Source: Desulfobacterium sp.
GTDB taxonomy: Bacteria; Desulfobacterota; Desulfobacteria; Desulfobacterales; Desulfobacteraceae
DNA length: 64,000 nucleotides
NCBI GenBank assembly: GCA_030145245.1
Contig: JAQYWC010000069.1
Span: 1 to 64,000, forward strand
Direction of reading: 5' to 3'
Made by a program: the position numbers and the translations under genes. This document shows, one piece after another, positions 43,951 through 52,101 of this stretch; the stretch's first letter is position 1, and each line of letters opens with the position of its first letter. A model generated the notes under the pieces. That model was given only the letters and a program-made list of their open reading frames with translations, made no database searches and was not told where the DNA came from.

Positions 43951-44160
43951 ATGCGTTCGATATGTATTTTTCTGGGTGCCAACCCCGGCACCACATCGGC
44001 TTATGCCAAAGCGACAAAAGAAATGGGTAGAGAATTGGCTACACGGGGCCTCACCTGTGTATATGGCGGTTCCAATACGGGCCTTATGAAAATGCTGGCC
44101 GATAGTGTTCTGGAGTCCGGTGGCAAGGTAATTACAATTCTTAAATTGAGTGTGGGGTGA
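43951..44160 (+). pseudogene. Truncated LOG-family (TIGR00730) gene
   Basis: 69 residues. The N-terminus SICIFLGANPGTTSAYAKAT and TCVYGGSNTGLMKMLADSVL match LOG-family nucleotide phosphoribohydrolases (cytokinin-activating type). The reading frame then leaves the family (ITILKLSVG, stop), so the catalytic PGGxGT and the rest, about two thirds of the protein, are missing. It is a remnant, most likely cut by deletion or rearrangement. Confidence 0.75.
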
Positions 44161-44659
44161 TATCAGGTTCCCAGGCCATGAGGATGCTTTATCTCCAATA
44201 TGTTTTGATTTGTGTTGGGTTATTTTAATGTATCTGTATACAACATATTGTGTCATATACGTGAAAATCATAAAATAAATTAAGTTTACATATTGACAAT
44301 AATAAATAGGGTTTGTACCCTATCACAACTGTTCAAGTATTCACTTCTTAAAAAAATGCAACTTTGAATAAAAAGACATCCGATAGCTATGTTTAACAAA
44401 TATAGTCTTAGTTTATCTGATCTCCTTTTTTCCGTTAATTCACCTCTCTTTCTCGATTTTAAGTCATAAAAGATCAATACAAAGTGGCCGACGTTATGAT
44501 CAAGCCCTAATATTGATTATCGTAAAAAACAGCTGCAACAATTTAAATTGTTTTTAAGGCTATTTTCATGAAGAGAATTCTTCAATGTTATCGGCATCGC
44601 TCTCAACAGGTAAACTCCCTTTCAGGTTGAGAGCAGACCCATAGCCCATTACTATATTG
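44161..44659. other. AT-rich gap with a 9-bp inverted repeat
   Basis: About 500 bases without a convincing gene. It includes a perfect hairpin GCTCTCAAC/GTTGAGAGC at 44599-44607 and 44626-44634. Short frames on the minus strand here have no ribosome site and unlikely composition. Confidence 0.6.
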
Positions 44660-44735
44660 TCAAGTTAAAGCCAAACCTGTAGCGATGCTGGGACGGAAAA
44701 CCACGGGTCTCATGGGGAGACAGCCTGGTTGGCAA
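44660..44735 (+). promoter_or_regulatory. Probable c-di-GMP-I (GEMM) riboswitch
   Basis: The RNA has AAAGCCAAACC at the 5' side and CAGCCTGGTTGGC at the 3' side, pairing GCCAAACC with GGTTGGC as in GEMM-I P1. Between them lie GGGACGGAAAACCACGGG and a TCTC/GGAGA stem, close to the Geobacter-type consensus GACGCAAAGCCACGGG. The G in AAAGCC falls where c-di-GMP binders have G rather than the A of cGAMP binders, judged by hand alignment. It ends 25 bases before the PEP-CTERM gene. Confidence 0.75.
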
Positions 44736-44760
44736 ATAACACAATAGAGGAGAAATAATT

Positions 44761-45387
44761 ATGAAAAATAAAGTTTTAAGTCTTTTTGCGTTATTTCTAT
44801 TAATGGTAGGAATCTCAAGCACTGCTTCAGCTGTTCCAATCAGCGACATCAGTGATCCTTTATTAACTGGTTCAACACTTTTAGATTTCAATTCAGTGGC
44901 TTTAGAGGATGGCTTTTCTTCCAAAACAATAGGTGAATTGACCATTACTAATACAGGAAATATGAGAATATCAAATGATAATAATGGCGAATATACGCCT
45001 CCACAGGATTCTTTTCTTGATAATAAATATGGCGGCGATTTTACTTTCAGTTTTGTGTCTGAAATAGGTGTATTTGGAGTTCAAATTGGTGCGACTAACG
45101 TCCCTTGGACACTCTCAGCATATGATTCTGGAAACAATTTATTAGAATCCCTTGGTATACCCAATCAAGTAGGCACACAACCTTATCCTTATACTGGTTA
45201 TTATGGATTAGGTTTCGGATCTGATGTCATATCATACATCACTTTATCTCATGGTGGTGATGATTGGATTGTTTTAGATGATATTCAATACGGTGGTGGA
45301 AATCCAGTACCCGAACCAGCAACAATGCTTCTTTTAGGACTCGGTTTAATCGGAATTGCAGGAGCAAGGCGTAAGCTCAAGAAATAA
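44761..45387 (+). CDS. PEP-CTERM exported protein
   Basis: 208 residues. A signal peptide covers ~1-24 (KNKVLSLFALFLLMVGISS..ASA). The middle is a beta-rich, Gly/Ser/Asn-rich domain of ~150 residues. The C-terminus has VPEPATMLLLGLGLIGIAG followed by basic ARRKLKK, the PEP-CTERM sorting signal processed by exosortase. Such proteins go to the surface or matrix. The strong AGAGGAG site and the riboswitch upstream suggest control by c-di-GMP, consistent with a biofilm role. No exosortase gene is in the window. Confidence 0.92.
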   Translation: MKNKVLSLFALFLLMVGISSTASAVPISDISDPLLTGSTLLDFNSVALEDGFSSKTIGELTITNTGNMRISNDNNGEYTPPQDSFLDNKYGGDFTFSFVSEIGVFGVQIGATNVPWTLSAYDSGNNLLESLGIPNQVGTQPYPYTGYYGLGFGSDVISYITLSHGGDDWIVLDDIQYGGGNPVPEPATMLLLGLGLIGIAGARRKLKK

Positions 45388-45407
45388 TTTTACAGAATCC
45401 AACCACG

Positions 45408-45438
45408 AGGCAGGGTCAGCAATGGCTCTGCCTTTTTT
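45408..45438 (+). terminator. Terminator of the PEP-CTERM gene
   Basis: AGGCAGGGTC (45408-45417) pairs with GGCTCTGCCT (45424-45433) with G-U pairs, then a T-run. Confidence 0.82.
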
Positions 45439-45701
45439 ATTTTGAGGTACTATACTATATGTGGTATGTGGTTACCCCTTCAAGCTGCAGGCTTACATGC
45501 AATTTAATACATTCTAAAATTGAGTGCTATAATGATTTAAAACTTGGCGATTTCACGGGACGATGACTGAACCGGGTGGTGTTAAGCCAATGAAATGATT
45601 TCTGTAGTGTGCGAGGCAAGTGGGCTGAGATCTGCAATTTATGTTTTCTCTGAATTAATATTGCTGAGAGACAGGATGTTATTTAAGGACCATAGATTAT
45701 T

Positions 45702-45757
45702 CACAAAACAGTTTGTGGATCATATAAGTCAAATTATGATCCACAAACTGTTTTGTG
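45702..45757. repeat. 23-bp perfect inverted repeat
   Basis: Arms 45702-45724 and 45735-45757 are perfect complements around a 10-base AT-rich loop. Each arm also contains an internal CACAAA/TTTGTG pairing. It lies 26 bases beyond the 3' end of the aminotransferase gene. No U-run follows on either strand, so it is not a typical intrinsic terminator. The remaining 45439-45701 shows nothing clear. Confidence 0.9.
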
Positions 45758-45782
45758 GTTAATGGGGAAACGTCAAATCTGC

Positions 45783-46622
45783 CTATTCACCTTTACCGTA
45801 CCGGGTGGTGAACTCGTTGAACAGTTCCCTGAGTCTCAGGGTTTGTTTGCCGGGCTTGCCGTCGCCGATGGTGATGCAGTCTATTTCCGTTACAGGAACG
45901 ATCTCCTTGTTGGAGGCGGAGAGAAATGCTTCATCCATGAGGCGGATCTCATCTTTTTTGATATCCCGCATCTCGACTTCAAACTCGGTGTCCGCAAGCT
46001 CTAAAATCACCTTGCGGGTAATGCCGGGGAGCATGCCTGTGGCTGGTGTCACAAGCTTGCCATCTATGAACGCATAAAAATTGGTTGTTGTGCCCTCGAG
46101 GAGGTTGCCGTTGCGGTCTACATAGATGGACTCAATGGCATTTTGCTTTCTGGCGTTTTCCAGGGCCATGATACCGGGGATGTAGTTGGTGGTTTTGGCG
46201 TCCGGGATGAAGCGTTCCAGATGGGAGGTGATCACCTTGACGCCTTCGGTATACCACTCCGGGGGCAGGGCGTGGAGGGGGGTGATCATCACAAGCAGGC
46301 TGGGATGTCCCTGGGGGGTGATGGAGTCCGGGCTGACGCCTCCGGTGATCACGATACGCACATTGGATTCCTCGTGGTTGTTCCGTGCGAGTGTTTCCAT
46401 GGTGATGTCGATGATCTCCTGTTCCGACCATGGTGTGGCCAGGCCGATCAGGGTGGCTGAGCGGAGCAGTCTTTTTACATGGCCGTTCAGGTAAAAGGGT
46501 TTGCCGCCATAGGTTCGCATGAAGTCAAATACACCGTAGCCACGGAGCAGTGCCATGTCGTTTACTGTGATTGTTGACTTGTCTGCCGTTACAAATTCGC
46601 CGTCAATATAATAGATATCCAT
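45783..46622 (-). CDS. Class IV aminotransferase, D-amino-acid or branched-chain type
   Basis: 279 residues of PLP fold type IV. LLRGYGVFDFMRTYGGKPF at the N-terminus, NYIPGIMALENARKQNA with the likely PLP Lys region upstream, GNLLEGTTTNFYAF and GMLPGITRKVILELA are family landmarks. Branched-chain aminotransferase, D-alanine aminotransferase and aminodeoxychorismate lyase share them. The neighbours (D-glutamate cyclase halves, DauR-type regulator, alanine symporter) favour a D-amino-acid aminotransferase making D-glutamate. The start has AAAGGAG. Confidence 0.82.
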   Translation of the reverse strand: MDIYYIDGEFVTADKSTITVNDMALLRGYGVFDFMRTYGGKPFYLNGHVKRLLRSATLIGLATPWSEQEIIDITMETLARNNHEESNVRIVITGGVSPDSITPQGHPSLLVMITPLHALPPEWYTEGVKVITSHLERFIPDAKTTNYIPGIMALENARKQNAIESIYVDRNGNLLEGTTTNFYAFIDGKLVTPATGMLPGITRKVILELADTEFEVEMRDIKKDEIRLMDEAFLSASNKEIVPVTEIDCITIGDGKPGKQTLRLRELFNEFTTRYGKGE

Positions 46623-46674
46623 TTTTTTTTCTCCTTTCTAATTGTCCAATGGTTTTATATTCAACCGTTGTTCT

Positions 46675-47574
46675 TTATGGTTTCGTGTACATTTTTGCTT
46701 CAGACGTCATGGCATCCGGGGCGGTGTTGGAGAGTTCGTGCATCATGAAAAAGATGTTGTGCTCCCACTCTTCATCCAGGCCGTCCACCGAGGGGGTGTT
46801 CTTGCCGGTTACGCCGTCAACGGCCCCGGCTTCGGTGATGGCGTCCAGGAGGTTTGCAAGCTCCGAGGGTTTGGGCAGCAGATTCTGGCAGGCCATGACC
46901 GAAAGCAGGGCAGCCATGCCATATCCTCCCCAGTTGCTGACCCCGGCGCAAATGCAGAAGTCAGCTACGGTCTTGCAGCTGAAGGGGCGGTCTTCGGGCA
47001 TATGGAAATCCACATTGGCGGAAACCTTGCCGAGGCCGAGTTCGTTGCCGCCGTCCCCGATGCCGATGGTCATGATGTCCCGGGACTGGGCGTCGATAAA
47101 AAGATCATCCAGGGGCGCGATGTGGGGGGAGAGATCATATCCCCTGAAATTGTAGTAGCAGCCGTCCGATGCCTGGCCGGGTCGTTCCAGGGCGATGAAG
47201 TGGGTGGTGTCCGGGGTGAAGAGTTCTTTGGCCGAGATATCTCTGTCTTCATGGATCTCCACGACTTTGACGGAGGAGCCGATGGCATCCATGCCCTGGC
47301 GCATGATGTCGGCATCGCTGCTGTCGATGAGGAGGGTGACCTTCTTGCCCATGCGCCGCAGGGCATCGGCGAGAACGATGGCACCGGGGGGGCCGTCGGT
47401 TTCAATGACCCCGGCGCTGAGGATGTAAAACCCGGTGGTGATGATGATGTGATCTCCCTGGGCCAGGGATTGGGTTGCCGGGAGGAGTTCCTGCTGGATA
47501 GCCCAGTTGTTAAGACCCCTGTTGCCGGGATCCTGCTGGATCGAGCGTTCGATATGGGCCGCAATGGTTTTCAT
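46675..47574 (-). CDS. D-glutamate cyclase C-terminal domain (DUF4392) protein
   Basis: About 299 residues from MKTIAAHIERSIQQDPGNRG; the frame extends 26 residues upstream. The order IITTGFYI, PPGAIVLADALRRMGKKV, ALERPG, YYNFRG, APLDDLF, TIGIGDGGNELGLGKV and VSNWGGYGMAAL matches DUF4392, the C-terminal part of mammalian D-glutamate cyclase, which converts D-glutamate to 5-oxo-D-proline. The companion N-terminal domain is the next gene upstream. An AGGAAG site supports the chosen start. Confidence 0.85.
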   Translation of the reverse strand: MKTIAAHIERSIQQDPGNRGLNNWAIQQELLPATQSLAQGDHIIITTGFYILSAGVIETDGPPGAIVLADALRRMGKKVTLLIDSSDADIMRQGMDAIGSSVKVVEIHEDRDISAKELFTPDTTHFIALERPGQASDGCYYNFRGYDLSPHIAPLDDLFIDAQSRDIMTIGIGDGGNELGLGKVSANVDFHMPEDRPFSCKTVADFCICAGVSNWGGYGMAALLSVMACQNLLPKPSELANLLDAITEAGAVDGVTGKNTPSVDGLDEEWEHNIFFMMHELSNTAPDAMTSEAKMYTKP

Positions 47575-47712
47575 GTTGGTTTCTTCCTGGTTTGCATGGT
47601 TCATAAAAATGCCGGCATCCTTGATAGAAAGTTTTTTTGTGGGGGTAAGCATACCCTGACGGTTTACGCACCTGTCTGTTTCGCCTGAAATAGCCGGCGC
47701 TACTTTTGTCCC

Positions 47713-48492
47713 TTACAATTTGAACTCATAGTCTTTTTTGTCGCCAATAAACATGTGGCCAGGGGCGTGGGTGATCATCAGGGGCGGGCGCGCCACCATG
47801 GCGGCCATTTGCGGGGTGACACCGCAGGCCCAGAATACGGGGATCTCATCATCCCTGACCGTGACGGGGTCACCAAAGTCAGGGCGGGAGAGGTCAGCGA
47901 TCCCGATCTCTTCAGGATTGCCCATATGAACGGGACTGCCATGGACATAGGGGTAATCCCGGGTGATCTCCACGGCTTTGATGGCGTCCCTGGCCTTGAA
48001 GGGCCGCATGCTCACCACCATGGGGGTCTCTTTGAATTTCCCTGCGGCGTGGCACATGATGTTGGTTTTATACATGGGCACATTCACGTTTTCTTCCATG
48101 TGCCTGATCTTGAGGTCGGCCTTGACCAGGGCGTCTTCAAAGGAGAAGCTGCAGCCGAGGAGGAAATAGACAAAATCATCCTGCCATAACTCTTTGATGT
48201 CGGTTCTCTCTTCGGTCATCTCTCCATTTCTGTAGACCCGGTATTGGGGGATGTCCGTGCAGATATCTGCGTTATCAGCACAAAATTTAGTGAAGTGATT
48301 GCCCGTGTCTCCTGCCTCGATAATGGGACAGGGTTTGGGATTGCGCTGGGCAAAGAGTAAAAAATCAAACGCCCAGTCCTTGGGAAGGATGGCAAGGTTG
48401 GCCTGAACATATCCGGGTGCCATCCCGCTTGTGGGACCGGTAATCAGGCCTTTTCTTATCTGGGAACGTATCTCTTTACCTGTTTGCGTCAT
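47713..48492 (-). CDS. DUF1445 / YcsI-family protein, D-glutamate cyclase N-terminal-like
   Basis: 259 residues. [19 protein letters not shown] at the start, [23 protein letters not shown], and [26 protein letters not shown] near the end are DUF1445 landmarks, often labelled putative hydro-lyase. In mammals this domain is fused to DUF4392 in D-glutamate cyclase. Here the two are neighbouring genes 138 bases apart. ATG 48492 has an AAGGA site; a TTG at 48525 is an alternative. It overlaps the end of the regulator gene. Confidence 0.85.
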   Translation of the reverse strand: MTQTGKEIRSQIRKGLITGPTSGMAPGYVQANLAILPKDWAFDFLLFAQRNPKPCPIIEAGDTGNHFTKFCADNADICTDIPQYRVYRNGEMTEERTDIKELWQDDFVYFLLGCSFSFEDALVKADLKIRHMEENVNVPMYKTNIMCHAAGKFKETPMVVSMRPFKARDAIKAVEITRDYPYVHGSPVHMGNPEEIGIADLSRPDFGDPVTVRDDEIPVFWACGVTPQMAAMVARPPLMITHAPGHMFIGDKKDYEFKL

Positions 48493-49150
48493 GGCTCTGT
48501 CCTTTGGTTTGGAGTTGATCTTCAATCTCTTTCAGATAGCGATAGATGGTGTTCCTGCTGGCCCCCAGCTCCTCTGAGATAATGGTCACAACCCCGCGCT
48601 TGTTTAAATGGCCCTCGTTGTGAAGGAAAACGATGACTTCTTTTTTCTGGGCCTTGTTCAGGGGCTTGCCCATCAGACCGTTTTCCATCAGGAACTGCTG
48701 GCAGGCGGACTTTATCTCTTCCCTGGGCGTGAACAGATAAAACTGTTCCTTTTGGGGAGTGTAGGTGTTTGATTTGGTGGAGATAAACTGTTCGATAAAC
48801 TTGCCGTATTGTTCGAAATAGGAGATCTGAAGATTCAGGCTGAAGGAACCGAGAAGATCGCCCTTTGAGTTCCGGATGGCCAGGGTGGAGGATTTGAGCT
48901 TTTCTCCGGTGGGGCTCTGGTTGGCATAACTCACGATCTTGTCGGGGACTTCCCCCTGAAGCCTTAAGACGCCGAGGTCGGATGTACCGTCGCCCACTGT
49001 TCTTCCAGTAATATGGCCGTTGATAATGGCGATGATGGAATGCTCCGGTTTTCTCAGGTCATGGACGATCACTTCCAGGATCGGTCCGAACATCTCCCCG
49101 AGGATTTCCGCCACGTTGATGTAGTGTTTAAATATATCGTCGTCTGTCAT
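48476..49150 (-). CDS. YheO/DauR-family transcriptional regulator
   Basis: 224 residues. The N-terminal YheO-like PAS domain ([30 protein letters not shown]) is followed by a C-terminal helix-turn-helix ([25 protein letters not shown]). DauR of Pseudomonas, in this family, represses D-arginine catabolism. Its place within a D-amino-acid gene set suggests it senses a D-amino acid and controls the operon. The start has GGGAGC. Confidence 0.86.
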   Translation of the reverse strand: MTDDDIFKHYINVAEILGEMFGPILEVIVHDLRKPEHSIIAIINGHITGRTVGDGTSDLGVLRLQGEVPDKIVSYANQSPTGEKLKSSTLAIRNSKGDLLGSFSLNLQISYFEQYGKFIEQFISTKSNTYTPQKEQFYLFTPREEIKSACQQFLMENGLMGKPLNKAQKKEVIVFLHNEGHLNKRGVVTIISEELGASRNTIYRYLKEIEDQLQTKGQSHDANR

Positions 49151-49363
49151 CTAAGCTCCCATTTGCCCCCATGGGGTTATCAAAGTGTGTCAAATGAGAT
49201 TTTATGTAACATTTATTTGAAAGAGTCAATCTTTTTTTACCAAACTGTTCCAATTGCAACATAGTGTCACAATCGTGGGCGGATCCATGCGCCCTGTTGT
49301 GATTACCGCTCCTGCCCATGACGTGTATGTTTTATGGCTTTTCAGGAATGTTTCCGGAAAGAA

Positions 49364-49392
49364 CCGGAGCTGACACTTTATATCAGCTCCGG
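49364..49392 (-). terminator. Hairpin after the symporter gene
   Basis: CCGGAGCTGA (49364-49373) pairs perfectly with TCAGCTCCGG (49383-49392), 26 bases beyond the symporter stop. The minus-strand sequence then reads TTCTTT, a weak U-run, so read-through to the regulator gene is likely. Confidence 0.65.
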
Positions 49393-49417
49393 CCTGACCA
49401 GATGCTTTGGGGGTGAA

Positions 49418-50779
49418 TCAGCTTTTCAGTTTTGCTTCTTTTGAAAGCTTGAAAATCACGGGGGCAAGGGCGATGAGGGCAATCAGGTTGGGTATTGCCA
49501 TGAGTCCGTTAAAGGTGTCGGAAAGATTCCATACAATAGCGATCTTAAGGGTTGCGCCAACAAAAACAAAGATGACCCACAGCCATTTGTAAACGACCAC
49601 CGCTTTTACACCGGCAATATACTCAAGGCATTTGGACCCGTAATAAAACCATCCGAGTATTGTTGAAAAAGCAAAGAAGATGAGACCAAATGACACGATA
49701 TATTTGCCCAGTCCCGGCAGGGAGAGCTCAAATGCCCTTGAGGTCAGCGCTGCGCCGTTCAGACCGTCCGTGATGGACATTACTCCATCGGGACCCAGGG
49801 TCACAAGCCCGGACACAAGAATGACAAGTGCTGTCATGGTGCAGATAACAAGGGTGTCGATAAAAGGAGAGAGGGAGGCTATCAGTCCCTGGGTATAGGG
49901 GTTGTTGTTTGAAGAGGCGGCATGGGCGATGGGGGCACTTCCAAGTCCGGCCTCATTGGAAAAGACACCCCGGGCAACTCCCATTCTGATAACGGTTCCT
50001 ATGAGCCCGCCACCGACTGCCGTTCCTGTAAACGCGTTGGAAAAAATCATCTGAAATGCCTGGGGAATCAGTTCTGCTTTTCCGTAAAGAACCACCAGGG
50101 AACCTGCGACAAAGAAGAATGCCATGACAGGAACAATTTTAGAGGTGACCTTTGCAATGGACTGTATGCCGCCGATGATAACCAGTGCCGTTAAAACGGC
50201 GATAATGATCCCTGACACGTAGGGGGGGATGCTGAAGCTTGCTTCCATGGCTGCGGCCACAGAATTGGACTGAACCATATTGCCGATACCAAATGATGCA
50301 ATCACGCCAAAGAAGGCAAAGGCCCAGCCCAGGGCTTTCCATAGTTTGTTGGGACCGAATTTTTCAGTCATTCCGTTTTCTATATAGTACATGGGTCCAC
50401 CGGACTGTTCCCCTTTTTCATTGACCTCTCTGTACTTGATCGCAAGGACCGCTTCTCCGAATTTTGTGGCTCCGCCAAATGCAGCCGTGGCCCACATCCA
50501 GAATACCGCGCCGGGTCCGCCAAGGGCGATTGCCGTGGCCACTCCTGCGATATTACCCGTACCGATGGTGGCGGAAAGGGAGGTCATGAGGGCCTGGAAG
50601 GGGGTGATATCCCCGTCGCCAACATGGTCTTTGGAAAAGAGCAGCATAAAGCCTTGTGCCAACTTGCGAAACTGTACAAACCCTGTTCCCAGGGATAAAA
50701 TAATTCCCGTTCCGACTAGAAACGTTATCATGACGGGGCCCCAGGCAAAACTGTTTAAAGCATTTAAAAAATCCAACAT
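49418..50779 (-). CDS. Sodium:alanine (AGCS-family) symporter
   Basis: 453 residues with about ten or eleven membrane segments. GTGFVQFRKL, SLSATIGTGNIAGVATAIALGGPGAVFWM (the AGCS signature region), GGPMYYIENG and GVARGVFSNEAGLGSAPIAHA are conserved. These proteins import alanine or glycine with Na+; archaeal members also take D-alanine. It likely feeds the D-amino-acid genes downstream. AAAGGAG precedes the start. Confidence 0.93.
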   Translation of the reverse strand: MLDFLNALNSFAWGPVMITFLVGTGIILSLGTGFVQFRKLAQGFMLLFSKDHVGDGDITPFQALMTSLSATIGTGNIAGVATAIALGGPGAVFWMWATAAFGGATKFGEAVLAIKYREVNEKGEQSGGPMYYIENGMTEKFGPNKLWKALGWAFAFFGVIASFGIGNMVQSNSVAAAMEASFSIPPYVSGIIIAVLTALVIIGGIQSIAKVTSKIVPVMAFFFVAGSLVVLYGKAELIPQAFQMIFSNAFTGTAVGGGLIGTVIRMGVARGVFSNEAGLGSAPIAHAASSNNNPYTQGLIASLSPFIDTLVICTMTALVILVSGLVTLGPDGVMSITDGLNGAALTSRAFELSLPGLGKYIVSFGLIFFAFSTILGWFYYGSKCLEYIAGVKAVVVYKWLWVIFVFVGATLKIAIVWNLSDTFNGLMAIPNLIALIALAPVIFKLSKEAKLKS

Positions 50780-51295
50780 CCAACTCCTTTAAAATAAAAA
50801 ATTACTTACAAAAAGACATGCACGGTGGAACCAATAGCAAGGTTGGTGCCATCCCATGGGCGTTATCTTTCGGTATGAAGGTGTCAAAGTCCAAGAGATG
50901 CGGAAATACAGGGGCACGGTTACTGTCTGGGGCGTTTTTCAACTCCCGAAATGGCTGAAGGTATGTGTTCTGTTTTTTTTATTTTACGGCTTTTATGTGT
51001 TGGGATTGAGGGATAGGATGTTACAGAAATGTGTTTAGCTGCGTTTTTTGTTACAATTATGTGGCTCTTGCGCACTTTGTTTCCCAAAGCCATGTCGACC
51101 AGGCATCTGCTAAAAGGGTTTTGCATTTTTGGGCATCATTGCATGCAAAACTCAGGACCGTCATGGCCAAGCCTTTTGGGGACTCGCAGCCGCGACAGTC
51201 CTGGACGATATATTGTTGGGTCCCAGCGGTGAACGTATAGCCCGTGCTCTGGGAACTGGATTCAGACCAGGCCATTCAAAATGGAAACGTGGGTT
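50780..51295. other. Gene-poor gap upstream of the symporter
   Basis: About 515 bases. It has a hairpin GGAACCAA/TTGGTGCC near 50826-50849 in the symporter leader, and TTTTGCAT/ATGCAAAA at 51119-51126 and 51143-51150. A plus-strand frame at 51129-51299 (TTG start, 56 residues, ending GHSKWKRGF) looks protein-like, with AAATVLDDILLGPSGERIAR, but has no ribosome site. It may be the tail of a decayed gene. Confidence 0.4.
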
Positions 51296-52051
51296 TTAAA
51301 AGGGATAAAAACCGGGTTTTTTCTTTGTGTTGTATTTGTCAAACATCTTTTTGAGGTCCCCTGATTTAATAAGCATTGGGAGGCGTTCGTCAAAAATTTG
51401 TGCGAGTGCCCGGCCGTTGGCATTATCTGCAAAAACAATGTACATTTTGTTCTTAAAACATGGCTTTCTTGTATAATTTTTCTTGTCACTACCGGCTTGC
51501 TTTAGAAGAACATCCATATCATCATCACAATTCAAAAAGAAATCGATCCGATTCTTGTCCAGCAAACGCAACGCCGTTTCCTGATTCGTACATTCTCTTT
51601 TTATAACCTCGACATCCAGATACTCGTCATAAGCGTACCCCGTTATCCACCCAACTCGTTTTCCTTTGAGTGTTTCCTGTCCTTTCCATTCTGTTCCTGT
51701 ATCTTTCTTATATAGAGCAGAAACCCTTTCTACCTCAAAATTCCATTTGGGATAGACTGCTTTTTCGACTTCATCTATAAATGCACCGACCATTGCATCT
51801 ACTTTTTGAGTCTGCACAAGTTTTATTGAACCAATATACGATTTGATCTTAAAATTCACTTTAATCCCAACTGGTTCATACACTTTTCTGAAAATATCCC
51901 AAAACAATCCCGTTCCATCAGCATTGGTTGCGTTTTCCCATTGTTCACTTGCAATGGAAATTTCAGTTATTTCCGCACTTGCGGTATTTGATGTAAAGAT
52001 CGTGAATATAACTAAAACACATGCCAAAAATGCAGTTTTCTGCATCATCAT
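51296..52051 (-). CDS. Periplasmic solute-binding protein (family 3)
   Basis: 251 residues with a signal peptide (to about 25, ending NTASA). The mature part shows GLFWDIFRKVYEPVGIKVNF and VDAMVGAFIDEVEK, then ETLKGKRVGWITGYAYDEY, the layout of family 3 amino-acid or polar-solute binders. No ABC permease or ATPase gene is nearby. It follows a chemoreceptor gene by 50 bases on the same strand, so it may present a ligand to that receptor. The start lies in a run of three ATG after AAAGGAG. Confidence 0.85.
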   Translation of the reverse strand: MMMQKTAFLACVLVIFTIFTSNTASAEITEISIASEQWENATNADGTGLFWDIFRKVYEPVGIKVNFKIKSYIGSIKLVQTQKVDAMVGAFIDEVEKAVYPKWNFEVERVSALYKKDTGTEWKGQETLKGKRVGWITGYAYDEYLDVEVIKRECTNQETALRLLDKNRIDFFLNCDDDMDVLLKQAGSDKKNYTRKPCFKNKMYIVFADNANGRALAQIFDERLPMLIKSGDLKKMFDKYNTKKKPGFYPF

Positions 52052-52101
52052 CTCTCCTTTTATCTTAAAATAAAATATCCAGGCCCAGGTTTTAAGTTTT
52101 T

